DNA of 64,000 nucleotides from Haliclystus octoradiatus (Eukaryota > Cnidaria > Staurozoa > Stauromedusae > Haliclystidae). A program made the position numbers and the translations under genes. Each line of letters begins with the position of its first letter. The stretch's first letter is position 1. The notes under the pieces are model-generated. The model ran no database searches. It saw nothing but the letters and a program-made list of their open reading frames with translations, and was not told where the DNA came from. The stretch covers positions 18,073,563 through 18,137,562 of the forward strand of contig OU744447.1 of NCBI GenBank assembly GCA_916610825.1. The letters are read 5' to 3'. Shown here in pieces: positions 38,921 through 53,500 of this stretch.

Positions 38921-39776
38921 GATCAATCTACTCAACTACAATTAAACAAATTTTATATTTCTCATTTCATAAAAACAAATTAAATCTGAGGGTTCGTATC
39001 TGTTCGTATCGCCAGTGAGCATGTTTGGTCATGTGATGTCTAAAATCACATCTTCATGTTATTCGGATTATCGATTAGAGCTTCTTCCCAATCCGATGGA
39101 CTAGAAAAGAGCGGTCAATAAAGTTCTAAATAATTACTTCTGATCCGAAATAGCATGGAAATAGAAATCAGTAAGCAAATAAAACCTTTTAAAGCGGGGA
39201 GTCAATGTTCCCGTATCTACCAAGAGTAACAACTATGTGCAACAATTTATGACGAAAATTGGTTTATTCAAATTAGTCAACATAAATGGTCTTCATCCAG
39301 CAGGGTCAGCGTGTGGGGTATGGGGTTACACCCATCCTGTTTCAAGCTGCTGGACCCCTGCTTGACAGATAAAACAGGAGTTAAAGCATACCGTTTATTT
39401 TAATAAAGGAAAGTGTACTAAATGATTGCTAAAAATTATATTTGGTATAATCTCATCATTAATATCTACATATTTATGATTATCAGTAATAATTTATGAA
39501 TAAAGTGCTACTTCATATTTACACAGTTTTCTCAATTTAATTTAGAGCGATGTATATATCTACATCATGATTTTATTATATTACCACCACTTTGAATAAT
39601 CTGATAAATAAAATATTTATCAACATTATTATGCTGTGTAATCTGATTGAAAATGTTCAACTTCAGATGTTTGGCACACAAAGCTATGCTTTTGTTATTA
39701 TTAAAATTGTCTATTTGCGTTAGTGTAAATAGCATATTCAACGTTTATATATATATACTGTTGTATAAAATTATTT
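38921..39776. other. intergenic region between DNAJB12/14 and CYP4
   Basis: 856 bp. It should hold the CYP4 promoter and the DNAJB12/14 3' untranslated region (AATAAA on the minus strand at 39572-39577). No other feature recognised. Confidence 0.5.
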
Positions 39777-42700
39777 TCATGCTGCAGCAACAAGTTCCTC
39801 CAGTTGCCCACAAGATGGCGTTGTCAGTGATTCTGCTTTCCGAAGATTATCCTTACTGCCCCACATCCGAGCCTGAAACATCATTTCCTCTTCTGAAATT
39901 CACAAATTTGACAATATTATTGTTTATAAAATAGAACAAATGAAGCTTCCATTAATCGCCTAATATCGAAACGCTGTCAATAAGACACCACACAAACACT
40001 CTTCAATTTGTGATTCGAAATGAATTCGATTGTCTTGATTCGGCTATGACGAACGGTAACGGGCTATAGGCCTTTGCTATAAGAACATTGCTTTGAATCA
40101 TGGTTCGACGATTCAAGGTTTTCTTACATTGGTTAAAATTTTAGTGATAATTTTCAACCATTTTGATACAATATTCGTTATCATGCATGCATAAAGAAGG
40201 TTTGTTGCAAAGATTTATAATTATAAATCAAATATTAAACACTTTATTGATTGTGCAATATCGGTCCTATAAAAACTCACTATGAGGCACTCAAAAGGCT
40301 TCAGAAATCACATGTTGAGATAGCCTGCTCGCAGACTCACTGTCAAAATGTAAATTTGGTAAACAGTAGACTACTGTTTACCAAGATTACATTTTGACAG
40401 TGAGTCTGCGAGCAGGCTAATGTTGAGACGGCTCGTGATTTTCTTACACCTTCGTTATGCTCCACGCCGTAAAACTTGTGTTCATATAACCCGTATTGTA
40501 CATAAAGTGTATTAATCATGCAATTATGGTTATTATACTGCAAGCTATGAATATTGTCAAGTTAAGTAAGAAAGTATACTGTTTCTTTGCGTAGCTATGA
40601 CGTATTATCTATTGTTTGTGCATTGTAATAGTAATATTGTAAAGATACAGAAAGAAAAAGGAATTGATGTAAATATGTGAAAGGGTAGTCTCTAGATCTA
40701 GATATGAGTTGTTGAGAATGGTTAATTAAAAGTTTGCTAAAGAAGTGTGCCTTTTCTGTCTTCTGTCTTCCTCAAATGAACTCTAATGATGTTACAACTT
40801 ACTGTACTGCCTTTCTCGGTAGCAGTTCATTTGAAGTTTTTCAATAAAATCTCTTTCTATCCGCCTCTCCAGACGAACTAAGTAGTCACCATGATACGAT
40901 TCACTAAATTTTTCCTGAAAATATAAACACGTTACAATAAAAACAGTTGCAAGTAAGTGCAAGGTTCATACAAATGCCTCCTTTTCAAAAACCACTAGTT
41001 TTTTAAGGTTAATAATGATGCAGAATTATGTGTGAACTAGTAGTATCAACTGTGTCTGTTCAAGGAAAGTTCTAAGTAAAAAAGTATTATAATTTTACGT
41101 CTCTTTGATTTCTTTTGGCTGTACAAATGTATGCTTAAATAAAGAAGGTAATACACGACCAACAATAATTGATTCATTTTGATATTTACCTGCACAAAGT
41201 AAGTTACACCATATCGACGCGTAGCTCTTGGATGACGATATTGCCTGTAATAGTATGAAATGATAGCTTTTGTTGAAACAATCTATATAAATAATAATTT
41301 AATATTGATAGAAACTTCTTTTTACATGAAACAAATGCAAACATGGGTATGGAATTACTGTACATAGGTCTTACAAGAGCCTGCAAAATGTCATATTTAC
41401 AACTTTCTCAAAATTGATTGCATAAATATTGTGATTAAAAGTTTTGAAGAATTTCTAACAAAAGCTGACATATTTTGAAGCATGGTGACATAATGTTAGC
41501 CTAAAAGCATACCTAAAATCCGACCGTGACAATTTAAAATAAGAAAATAAGATGAGGCTAATACTGCAATTGCAACTCTTACATAAAGAATAACAAAGAA
41601 TTTATGCTGGCCTTTCTAAGAACAATAATCCTGACTTTGTGAATACCTAGCCTGTTTGCGGACTTGAACATATCTTATCTAAAATGTAGAGTATGCAAGC
41701 AGGCTATGACAGCCATTGAGGCTATCCTATTAATAATTGATATATTACTTACGATGTCTGTTTGAAGTTATATGGTGGGTCTTGTACCATGAAACTACTG
41801 AAGACGGAAAACAAAATCAGCAGAAGAACAGGCAACAGTTGCATCAGAGGATAGTATGGACTTGTGTTCTAAAAATAAATTAACATCAATGTATATAATC
41901 AACTTTAAAGTGATTTGATTTGATTTGATAGCAGTTTATTAAAGACATATAAACAGTTTACAATTTTAAGAAATAAGGTATTGGATATTTATATACAGTG
42001 GTTATTCAAAATTAGGCTAGTGCTGCTTCTTGATGTCTGACTATATGATTATATCGATTTTTGTATTTTTGTTTAAACTATAAGATTATGAAACTATATT
42101 ACTTCTGTTAATATATTTCTAATGGTATTTTTGAATTGATTATAAGGTAGATTATTATACGGAGAATACTTTTGAATAAGGTTTGCTCCTTGGAAAGAGA
42201 AACTACGCTTACCACGATCAGTGGTGACACGAGGTAAGCATGGTTCCCCTTTTCGTCTAGTGTTATATACTAATATTCGAAGTAATAAGATCTTTCGCTA
42301 AAATTAACGTGCGAAGTTCGTCTTCTTGGAAAACATTTAACCAATTAAGTTTTGTCAAGTTATCATTCATTTGTGTAAATTTTCGTTTACCAAGGACAAT
42401 TTTTGATGCTTTGTTAATAACATCACACTGAAATTTTCATACGAGAGTAGGATAAGTTGAGCTCCAGACAGGAAGTGCATACAAGGCGGGTTGAATGATC
42501 ATAGACTCAATGATTCTTTTTAATAGTTCTTGAGGCAAGTCATGTTTTACATTATTAATATTGATGAGTCGATATCTGGCTGTTTTAATAGCATTTATGA
42601 TATGTGTTAGGTATGTATGGTGTTCGTCGAATGTCACTCCAAGGTTTTTTGCAGAGGATACATATTTAATTTCTTCTTTGTTCATATTGATCGTAGGGCA

Positions 42701-45700
42701 TGTTGGTTTTAATAATACCTTTTTGTGACCTATGCACATGGCTTTTGTTTTAGAAGCGTTGAGAGAAAGAAAATTGTTCTGACACCAGTTGTGGATATTC
42801 TCTAAGTCGATGTTATTATTTTGACTTGCTTTCGTCTGTGCATTGATGTTTTTGGATTATATGAATGGACGAGCATATTTCCAGGTTTTACAATGTTTAA
42901 TTACAGCTGGAATGTCGTTGACATAGACAATAAGTAATAGCGGCCCCAGGATTGAGCCTTGGGGGACACTGCAGGTTAAATTCATTTTATCTGAGGAGAG
43001 ATTTCCTACTTTTACAAATTGATTTCTGTCTTTTAAATATGAAGATATTAAATCGATTGCATTGGTTTTTAATCCCATTGATACGAGTTTTCCAAGTAAA
43101 ACACTGTGGCATATGCTGTCAAAAGCTTTTGACATGTCTAACAGTACCAGTACAGATAGTTCTTGATTGTCCATGGTGTGTAGTATTTTGTCAGAAATTT
43201 TGAGTAATGCCGTTACAGTTGATCTACCAAGCTTATATCCATGTTGTGAGTTATTTAGATGTTCTTTTAGATGGTGATATAGCTAAATATAAATGATTCG
43301 TTCTGTGAGCTTAGATAGTAACGATAATAGTGATATTGGTCTATGTTGATCAGGTTCATCTGCTTGAGGTATTTTTGGAATCGGAGTTATTTGTGCTGTT
43401 TTGAATATTGTTGGAAAAGTTGATAATTGTGTTGACATATTAATAAGAGTGGTAATTTGCTTTACTGAGTTTACTTTACTGAGTTTGCTTTACGTGCTGA
43501 TTTACTTAGTTTGTTTCGTTCCAGGCAGTAGGCAATCCAGTCCGAAGAGTTCTTTGTTTCATAGTTCTTTGTTTCGATGTTTCAATTGATGACGTAAGGC
43601 AGGAGTAATCCAAGGTGTGTGTTGTGGATGATCAATTATAGTTTTTGATGGTGCATGTTTATCTAATGCAGAAGTAAGAGTATGTTGTAAATTAAGGGCC
43701 GCTTTTCAATATCTTTATCCTTGACGTTGGTGTTGAAGACTGACCAATCTGTAGACACTAAATCTTCACAAAAGGATTGAGGGTTAAAATCTTTGTACAT
43801 TCGTATTTTTTTAATTTTAATTTCAGGTAGAGTTTTTTCCAAATTCAATTCAACTTCAAGTCCGAGATGGTCAGAATTGCATGTGGTACAAGTCGAACAA
43901 TTGACAATAGCATAGTGGAAACCCGCAGAACTAATTACATAATCGATTTGGCTTTGCATATTTTCAGTAACTCTTGTAGGATCGAGGACGTGTGACAGCA
44001 TGTCATACTCGTCAATAAAGTGATGCATTGTAGTGCTTTCTGGAGAAGATCGTAAAAAATCAACATTTAAGCCACCAACTATAACAAAAGGCTGACGCTG
44101 CTCTGAAAGTGATTGGATTGTCTCTTCAAGAGATGAAATAGCAATGTGATGTAAATTTTTTCGTGGACAATAACAGTTAATTACATAAAATGATTTTGAT
44201 GGAGTGTTTACCTTGACAATTAATTGTTCATGTGAAATGTCAATAGATTTTATAGTAAATTTCTTATCCGTAGATACCTTCATATTTGATTTATAATAAA
44301 AGGCTGTGTTACCTTGGTTGCCATGGCGACCATTTCTAAGACAACTATACCCTGGAATTTCATAAATAGAACCAAGTGTACATCAGGTTTCTTGAACGGT
44401 GATCGAATCTATATTATTCTCTTTTGCAAAAATTTCAAGTTCAACAATCTTTGTCAGTGTTAATGATTGGCAGTTAATTGATAACAATTTCATAGCAAGT
44501 GTGTGTGTGTGCATAGTGTCACATGTGGATTCAATGCAAACATGATTGGTTGTGTGGATTGTAAGATGTCTGTTATAGTTTTTTTTCTTTTCAAGTTGAG
44601 AGATTGATTTGTTTCCTGTTTACCTTCTAAATATCTTACAAATTCAGTTGTTCCTGAGAATAGGGAAGGCATGGTGAAATTGAATTAAACATCGATAAAC
44701 ATATAAAGTAACATTGATTTGAATTGAAGATTATAAAAACACAGTGGAAGACACAAAAACATTAAACGGTAACTTCTCAGAAATGAGAATTCAAAACAGT
44801 CTGAAATTTGAAAATAGTCTGAAATCTAGGATATCTTGATAAATTTCAATGGGAAAGAGTGATAATTAGAGTTTCACAAGGATTGAAATAGTCTGAAATC
44901 CGTTAAAAGTCTGAAAATTCTCATGTCTGACTTCTATTGCATCATGATTTATGACCATATTTACTTAGTTCATTGAGCTTTTACATGTGATTTTTTTTCA
45001 TATTTTTGAATTTATTACCTGTGATGTATTTTCTTGTTGAAAATAGTATCGTTGTCCTTGTCTAGCATGACGCCCATTGGTAAAAACTGTACCTAATTGA
45101 CAAAAGATAAGAATGACACTGAATGACACATCCTACATATCTCTGTCATTGATTACATAATTATCAGGGAAGTTAGATAGCACAGATTTATCTTGTAGCC
45201 AACTTTGTCAATAAACATAGATACGGTACTTTGTTTTCAATCATTTTCAAGTGAAAACATTACACCCGTTTAATGCATGTAGTTTGCAAAGTCTGGCATT
45301 AAAGAATTAGTTAGCAAATAGAAACAGGAATCCCTCAAATTCACACAGAATCTATATTTAGTGCTTGCAAATATTGAAAATGTTGGGATTATTCAGGCAC
45401 TGTTGTACCCTAAATGTGACTCTGCTTTAGAAGGATTGCGTAGCCCTTTTAAGCACTTCATTCCAAACATTGGATGATCTTGAGTGCGTAAAATTATTAT
45501 GATTTCATTCTAAAACGGTATCAAATCGAGCGTATCTACGATTAAGCTCATAGATGACAAAATCTTTACAAAATTTGTAAATTAATTATTTCAGTAAAGA
45601 GATGTCAAGGAAAACTCTGAGTTATTACGTAAATAAAAATCTGGTAGCCATATATCTCCAATCTCTCTTGGATTTTATCATTCCTTACCAGTAGGGTAGC

Positions 45701-48700
45701 CCCCACCAAAGAACATATTGAACAAATCTTCAGGAGAGATATCACCTGAATAACAACAAGAGTACAACATAAACTAGTTGGTTAATGTTATCTACAAGCC
45801 TTTGGGAAAATGATGGATATTTAATGCAAAGCATCTTAAATTTTTAAATGTTCATGTATATTGTATACGATAGAAAAAGTATCTATGATGTAGGTAGAGA
45901 TAGGTTACATCTGGTCTACTGTCTAGATAAATTTCATCTTAGTGGACTATGTATGCACACAAACAGTGTCAAAAAAAGTCGGGATCCCAGAAGTTTGAAC
46001 TAATTGACAAAAAATCAGAAGTTTGTAATTTTTGTAAAACAAATGTAGTAGGATTTCTATAGACATTCTGAAAAAAACTTCCATTTCTTAAGCTAGATCC
46101 CAATATTTTGTTTGTGACGTAATTTGGATTTTATAGTCTTCGTTCGGCGTTCTCAATTTCAAGACTTCAGAATTGGAAATGAGCTATGCCATGGCCTATT
46201 TCCAATTAATAGGCCTATTGGTGCAATAATTCCGTATGATGTCTATTTCGGGAATGGTTTTATGTTAGCAAAATTTAAAGCTTCTGTCCCAGTTGATGTT
46301 TCTTGGACTCCACTGAAATTTTATATTGTTTTAATTAAGACATTTCTCGCTTCTTGTGGTACTTCATGGGGTAAAATTCTGAAGAAAATGTTGGAAAAAA
46401 CTTGGGATTCTTGAAGGTATAACTTTTTCTGAACTTTGTATATTTATTATACACTGACGTAGAATGCCTTGTTTGGTGTGTGACCTTTCTAATAACTAGG
46501 ATATTCAAAATGACAATGATAAGAATATGTTATATCAACCTACCTTCAAAATCATTACGATAATGGCTACGTCTATTAGATTGAGTAGGACCAAGATTCT
46601 CTCCATATCGTTCATATTTTTGTCGTTTCTCAGAATCATTCAAAACACTAAATGCATTACTAATTGATTTGAATGCTTCTGTTGCACCCGGGGCTTGGTT
46701 TTTATCCGGATGAAATTGAAGTGCTAATTTTCTATATCTCTTTTTTAATTCCTGTTCTGTAGCATCTTTGCTTACACCAAGTACTTCGTAATAGTCTTTG
46801 CATTCACTAACTCTGATAAAAGAAATAAAAACTTACAGACAAGGCTCAAAATAATAAGAAGAAATTTTATATGACATACTATTAATTATTTTATGTTAAC
46901 ATAATTAGTTAAAGTCATCAATTAGTTGTTGAATGAAATTAAAAAGAAATAGAAAACTTTTAAACAAGTAAAAAAGCTTCCTTGCCCTGGTAATCCACAT
47001 GATAAAGCAACTTTCTTTTCATAACTGAGCGCAAAATTGTTTCAGCTCTGATTTACTTTCAAATCAAATTCATTCCTTGCTGATAATAGATGCATTGTAT
47101 AGACAGTATAAATCCAAGTTCGTTTAATTACTACAAATATCTTGGGACATACTTTTTAACAGCAGCTACTTGATCCTCTGTGTAATCCACCCCTAGCTTC
47201 CCTGTACCATTCGCCATCCTTTCATGAGAATTAGTACGGTTCCTTCGTTTTGCGTGTGTAGTGCCATTTTTTGGCACTTCTTCTTTGCTTTTCTTTTTCT
47301 TCAATGCTTCTAGTATTGCTATAAATAAATTGCAGCATGTTACAGAAATATCTGGAACCATACTGTCACGTTCAAAACCTTTCATCTCATCTAAATTACT
47401 TCATAATACCATAGAAATGTTACCAAAGTTGACATATTTTGAAGCACGATGGTATGAATTTCAAACATGTATGAATGTATAAAATTCACAAATCATAATG
47501 TTAATTTGCACTAATTGAAAATTGTTAGGCATATTGTTGAGAAACAGCATTTAACTGTGTTGATTAAGTACAACAAAACAATTGGATTTTCCAAGAGGAT
47601 TAGTGAAGTCATAAATATGATTGAGAAATGTTTCGATGATAGCCACTTGTTTACACAAAAGTTTACTGACATTTTCTCTTTAGAGTAAATAACAAGGGTA
47701 TTCTTAAATCCTCAAAGATTCTGATGATTTAAATTTCTTGTTCGGCCTTATTAGTTTGGTATTTTGTTGAAATCATTTGGCGAGATAGAAAAAGAAATTT
47801 GTTGAAACAATTCTGCTTCAAAACTGTTCTATGGTGCTTCAATATTTTGGTTGAGTGTATCTGCATGCTTCATCTGTTGCTTATTTCTAGACAATCTTGA
47901 TCAATTTTGTACAAAAATATGGTTATTTTATTGCCCATTGATAATATTCATCAAATAATCGATTTACCGATTAAATCTGCCGATTGTGATTCAACAATCG
48001 GCTAAACAATTGGCAATTTCACATTCGGAACATCTCCAATAGGCCTAACATCGAGCTTAACATCTCTAACATTAGCATATTTAAAAGCTTCAGTATTGTA
48101 ATTACTGTACAAGATAATCACGATTACACGATTTTGCAATTTCTCTCAAAATTGACTCAAACTTTTTTATTGGGGGAAGGGGGTTTTACCCAGGATTTAC
48201 CACCGTGAAGGTCCTCCATATTTTTGAGGCAACCAAACAACAAAATCTATATACAAAAGTAGCGAAAGCCTTTTTTTTTATTTTTCAATCGAAAGTTGAT
48301 AACCTCTTGGAAAAGTCATTTAGTGAGATCAACAACGACAGAGTTTTAAGGGTGTTATTTGTAGCAGCCAAATGAGATGTTTTTTTAATTTTAATTATGT
48401 AATGTTTGAAGACATTAAATACAGTTCAGTCGTGCAAAGGTAAGATGATATTATGATCTCTTTGTGCAAATTTGAGTTGCACTATCTCAGTTCCCTTTAC
48501 AATATCTTAGTATTCACGAAGTGGATAATGTTATGGCAGCCAGAATCCTGAGTATTAGAGATAATGTTCCGTTCCTCTTTTGCGCATGCGTAATGCGTTT
48601 TTGGCTTTTCTCTCACATCCGTTTAACATGCAATGGCGACGGACGGTCCTGTCCTCGATCACGTTAATAACAATTATGTCCGAAAATTTAGTAACAGAAT

Positions 48701-50165
48701 ATAAAAGAATTTAAAATGAAAGTGGGTTGAAAACACTTTATACAAGATAATCACGACGTTAGATGCCACACTAAACCGTGCTCCCAAAGTTATAGAAAAA
48801 GCGAACAAATCCGGCTTCATTTTTGAGTTTGAGTTACACAACAAAATCAGAATTGGTAGGCATATAGCATCAGTTACAGAATAGGGAGATAGCTAATACG
48901 TAGTTATTGTAGTGGATTGTTTTGTGCTTATTGTTTATCATAATGTATTTCCTTTGTTAAATGTAGTAAAGCTTTCGTTTGTAATCATGTATACCTTGTA
49001 AATGTAAATCACTGTATGTAATATATCAAGTCTCTTCAAGTCTGCCCTTCGTGGCGACAACATCTACATAAGCAAAGCTGGTCCACCTTCATAGAGGCTC
49101 TGTTTATCAATGGTCATATTAACCGTCCATTCATCCTCTCCCTGTTGGTGGCCAGCAACAATTATTATATCAAATATACATTTAAAAGTAAAATTTTTTG
49201 GAATATTGTTACATAAATATTCTTTGGAACTTCAAGAGCACCAAATAAATTTCACAACACTCAAATATTGAAAACGCTGGGTGGCGCTGCTGAAAAGCTT
49301 CTATAAATCAAACACGGAACAAAATTATTAATGCACAGATATGTATAATCTACGATGCTATGAATTTTTTTACGAACTACTTATGACTTCAGTCAAATCA
49401 ATTGACGCAGCCATGTTTACTAATTACTATCCACATACGCATGCGCAAAGACGCACAGAACAGCTTTCTGGTAGCCAGAACAATATCCACCGCGTAATAT
49501 TAATTAATGAGATCAATAGCCTACATTTCTATTTACTTTATAAAGATGACATATTTAGAAATTGCCAATTATCTATGGAATGCAAGAACAATCAGTAATT
49601 CCTAGGTGACTAGGCTATGCCCATAAAGGATGGCATTTGACAAACCAGATATATATCCAATTTTGACCAAGTAGGACAATAACAGAAGTGTGATTGTGTG
49701 GATAATAGAGATCAATTGATTGTCAAATTAAGATTAGATTGCAGTCAGTAAAATATTCCAAATAAAGATCAAAGGGTAGATCATCTGGCTAATTGGCATA
49801 TATCTGGGCTATCTATAGGTTTTACGCCAGCTGATTTAATTTGTCGCAATCTGGAAACAAATACTTGATTGGGTTCCAATTCAGATGAATAAAAAAGCAG
49901 CTGATTGAAACATTAGACAGCTACATGCAACAAAATATACATCCAACACTTAATCGAGCCGACACGTGAACGTGACAGCAACGCTCAGCAGAAAGAAAGA
50001 TAGCTTTATTGGCATACTACGAAGTTACAAACCTTCAGCTTTCTTGAGTGGATACAGCCTAATCGATTTCTCAAGAAATTTCAGGCCTTTTTCATAATTT
50101 CCTAGCGATAAAAACTTCTCCGCGTAATTCAGGCATCTCTCGGCCTCTGATTTATTACTCTCCAT
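39777..50165 (-). CDS. DNAJB14: DNAJB12/DNAJB14-type ER-membrane J-protein, 9 exons, complete
   Basis: Exons in coding order: 50033-50165, 47153-47318, 46544-46812, 45689-45745, 45019-45092, 41753-41868, 41190-41244, 40803-40914, 39777-39892. The joined frame gives 365 residues (human DNAJB14 379, DNAJB12 375). The N-terminus ([12 protein letters not shown]) matches the TPR-like helical start of the family. The J domain lies at about residues 105-170, with the HPD motif at 134-136. A GF-type segment ([12 protein letters not shown]) follows, then one transmembrane helix at about 241-261 ([15 protein letters not shown]) and the DUF1977 tail. These proteins recruit HSC70 at the ER membrane for quality control and degradation of membrane proteins; that is family knowledge. 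DNAJB12 and DNAJB14 split in vertebrates, so the single invertebrate gene may equal both. Intron 5 carries a LINE remnant and intron 8 a hairpin element. A polyadenylation signal candidate on this strand is at 39572-39577. Confidence 0.94.
40321..40419. mobile_element. 99-bp hairpin MITE with 9-bp target duplication
   Basis: An almost perfect palindrome from TAGCCTGCTCGCAGACTCAC to its reverse complement. ATGTTGAGA flanks it exactly at 40312-40320 and 40420-40428. It is in DNAJB12/14 intron 8. A diverged, shorter relative is at 41648-41705. Confidence 0.92.
41648..41705. repeat. degraded hairpin MITE
   Basis: TAGCCTGTTTGCGGACTTGA at the left and GCAAGCAGGCTA at the right, the same family as 40321-40419. 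No intact target duplication. In DNAJB12/14 intron 6. Confidence 0.65.
41915..44690 (-). mobile_element. APE-type LINE remnant (CR1/L2-like)
   Basis: In minus-strand order: endonuclease start (LLSINCQSL, about 44480), endonuclease core (44283 to about 43740, with NCYCPRK, GGLNVDF and SDHLGLE), RT (43174-42857: [11 protein letters not shown] and [12 protein letters not shown]) and the C-terminal domain (42739-42437). Breaks: an in-frame stop near 44382, the loss of much sequence between about 43740 and 43180 with shifted frames, the FADD/YADD box replaced near 42870, and a further shift before 42739. The 3' end near 41920 carries TGATTTGATTTGAT, a short repeat tail typical of CR1/L2 types. It lies in DNAJB12/14 intron 5 in the gene's own orientation. 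Confidence 0.85.
45746..46543. other. DNAJB12/14 intron 3
   Basis: A plus-strand frame of 96 codons at 46124-46414 has no recognisable domain. Short inverted stretches (around TCCCAAGTTTTTTCC) hint at a degraded TIR element. Nothing firm. Confidence 0.4.
47319..50032. other. DNAJB12/14 intron 1
   Basis: 2.7 kb, AT-rich. No coding exon, RNA gene or bounded repeat recognised. Confidence 0.5.
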
Positions 50166-50532
50166 AACACAACACAGCTATAATCTGCAAAAATAACACT
50201 GTAAACTTAGTAAAACTTTCCTCAAAATAATAATTTTTTTCTCGTCCAAATTTCTATCATCATCTGACCCATGATGCAACACAGCCTCTCTTATTACGAT
50301 TACACAACCACAATCGAACTGAATTCACAAGAGGCTACAATTATCTAGTCTGTACACAGGCTGCTTTTAATGGTGCTTATAAAGTTGTAACAATAGTATC
50401 CAACCAAATATTAAGAACTTGAAAAATAGATATCTAGGCGATGAAATTATCGCAAAGTGTTGTTTTTACGTTCCTACAAAATAATTTTTGAATAGGTATT
50501 TACACAATTAAGACATTACAGCTGTGTATATA
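50166..50532. other. short spacer between NXT stop and DNAJB12/14 start
   Basis: 367 bp that must contain the NXT 3' end and the DNAJB12/14 promoter. No AATAAA on the minus strand is evident here. Confidence 0.45.
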
Positions 50533-53500
50533 TCATTTATCAATTAGTCGGAAACAGTCACTCATAACTTTCCATGAATTGTTATGAGAAGCAAGAATAA
50601 ATGTCTGTGAAAAATATTGAGAACGTTTTTCTGGCATCTTGACAGTTCCTTCAACAACCACCAATACAGTGAGTTGATCTGCTTCGTTGACAGTCGAAGC
50701 TAGATAAAAAAAGAAGAGAAATTAAATCTCAAATTATATAAAAAGAGAATTTTTTTGAAAACAATCAAGTCTGGAAGTTTGATAAATTTAATATTGCAGG
50801 CCTATACAGATAACACAGTCGTATTTTCCAATAGGTAAGTAATGACTAACTAACAATATAAAGGGGTGGTGCCCGTATTTACCCTACAAGGGTAATAACC
50901 CCCTCCCCGATGAGGGGGCTATTTATCTTGGCATAGAAAAGAGAGTAGTTTCCAAATGAAAATATTCATCTATCAATTCATCATTTTAAACACATTTTTT
51001 GGCAATTTAGTATCATCATCAGAGCAGCTGGCTTTCGAAGATTTTTTCTCTTTTTGGTTTATCCTTATTGTAGCGAAAGTGTCAAGCTTAATTTTGAATG
51101 AGTTTTTATAAAATTATTATATAACCATCATTACATTCAAATTACGATTATGATTACCAATATTTATAGGCCTAAACGGATTAAGCCAATATCTACCTTT
51201 TTATAGTGGTGCCTAACTAAAGTAATCTAAAAAGTGGCAATAATTCAATCAAATCAAATAACACATTTTTCAAGCAAGCCTACTAATAATTCCTGGGTAC
51301 TGCAGTGCAACCCGCTTAAGTGCAAGTCAAAATTGCCATTGCTCTTCATTGTATTTATTTATCCGAATTTGCACTTATTCAAAGTTGTTTAACATTAACA
51401 CAGACTACTAAATAGTTTAGAGGGTTTCAGAGTCAGGTTGCAGGTAAGCAGGAATTTCACCTATTCGAATTGCATTTAAGCTGGTTACACTATATCAGGG
51501 ATAACAATAAATGAAAGAATAAATACAGCATAATTTAACTATTGCACATACGATTAAGAGGCTGGCAGTCGAGTGATTGTATGACATGAGTAGTTGATGG
51601 TAAATTAATATAAAATTCTTTGATTGCGTTTTCACCGCTGTATGCATTTCCATTCCATATCAATACAGATAACGGGGTGTAGAGGTTTGAGATGATCTGA
51701 TAAAAAACATTAAAAAATATGTTTGAAAATCTATATTGAGAAAAAATGTTATTGTTTATGCTTTTGAATACTTTTCTTGCTTGTTGAAAGTGAACAGTAG
51801 GCTTAACCAATAGGCCTAGTTATAGGCCTACATAAGTGTAATTTTTAATTACAGAGTATACTTTGGTTTGATTTTTGAAAAATTATTCTATATGTTGCAG
51901 CTTGTCGCCATTTTCAAAACAGGTGCTCAGCTGGCTCTTTGGTTAAAACCGTGCAGGTATAGGTATATTTAGAAATAATGCAGCCTGGTAATTTGATCAC
52001 AACAGCTTCCAATTAAATCAACCATTCATGCATGTGAATGTTTTGAAATTGCCTATCTGAAATTAATTTTATTACTTTTAAAACAATACGGAGAATCATC
52101 ATCATCATCATGAGTCAAACCTTTAAGCCTAGACAGGCTTTTTTTCAAAGGGCTCATTATAAAAAAAAGTATGAAATACAATATAATGTTTTTTAAAAAT
52201 ACCAAAGCTAAATAATTAATCTATTTACAATAGCATATTTTTACACATTCTGCTATAAGTCGAACTGTCAGCGGTCATTTTATCAAGAATGTCAGATCGT
52301 TCCACGAACAAGCACCAGCTCACTGGAAAGAATTACGATGGCTCTATTTGATGTATATATCGTTATTGGTTAAGGATCGTGTTTTGGTGGTGAATGGAGA
52401 AGAGAAGAATGTGGATAGCATAGGAGGAGCTTTCTGAAATTTAATTTTATGTGCCCACGAAAGCTGATTGTATTTCACCCTGTCTCTGATGCATAGACAA
52501 CCAAGCTGACTAAGCATCTGCGAGACAGGGGTCCTGGAGTGACAATGGAGCACTGTTTGTAGACCCCTATTTTGAGGTATCTGGAGGCGATCAAGGTGTT
52601 TCTGCATACAATTCCCCACACAACAGCGCAGTAGTCGTAATGCGGCAAAACAAGGGCGCTATGTAAACTTTTCCTAGTTTCTAAAGGTAAAAATTTACTG
52701 CTGTATTTTTAAACCCCCAGTCTCCTGTTGACCTTCTTGATGACTAGTTCAATATGATCATTGAAATTAAGGCAGTTGTCGATTTTCATGCCAAGATAAT
52801 GCAACGTATTAACTTGTTTAATATTAGTGTTATTGACTTTTACAGTCAGACTGTTATTGTTAATTGATTTCCTGGATCCAATGAGCATTCAATTAGTTTT
52901 ATTGATGTTAAAGCTGAGCTGGTTTGCGCAAAGCCATGTGTGGATATGTTTAATTTCAGACGAAAGAGTGTTGTTTATTGTTACGGTAGATTTGTGTGAG
53001 ACGTAAACTATTGTGTCGTCTGCGTATAGATTTATGCTACATTTATTTAATACAATAGATATGTCATTGATATATATCAGGAATAAAAGGGGACCTAAAA
53101 TTGAGCTCTGGGGGACCCCACACTTAACAATGCCTATATCAGATACTATATTATTAATAATTACCGCTTGTTCTCTATCAGTTAGGTAAGATTGGAACCA
53201 AGCTAGATCAGTGTTGTTAATACCGTAATGAGCTAATTTTTCTAATAAAATGGAATGATTCACCGTATCGAAGGCCTTTTTGAGATGGATACTACCCCGA
53301 CGCGTCTCTTATTCAATATTTCATTGAAGCAATAATTTAGATGATTAGACAATTGTTTATGTACAACCTTTTCTAAGATTTTGGATATAACAGGTAAAAT
53401 GGAAATTGGTCTGTAGTTATTTGTGTCTTGTTTGGAATTAGATTTATGAATGACAGCTTTTGAATAATCTGGAAATTGGCCTGTTGTAAGAGAAAGATTA

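Noticed and set aside
38921-38935. five extra N-terminal residues of CYP4
   Set aside because: The upstream in-frame start is TTG. The first ATG is at 38920 and gives a normal anchor length.
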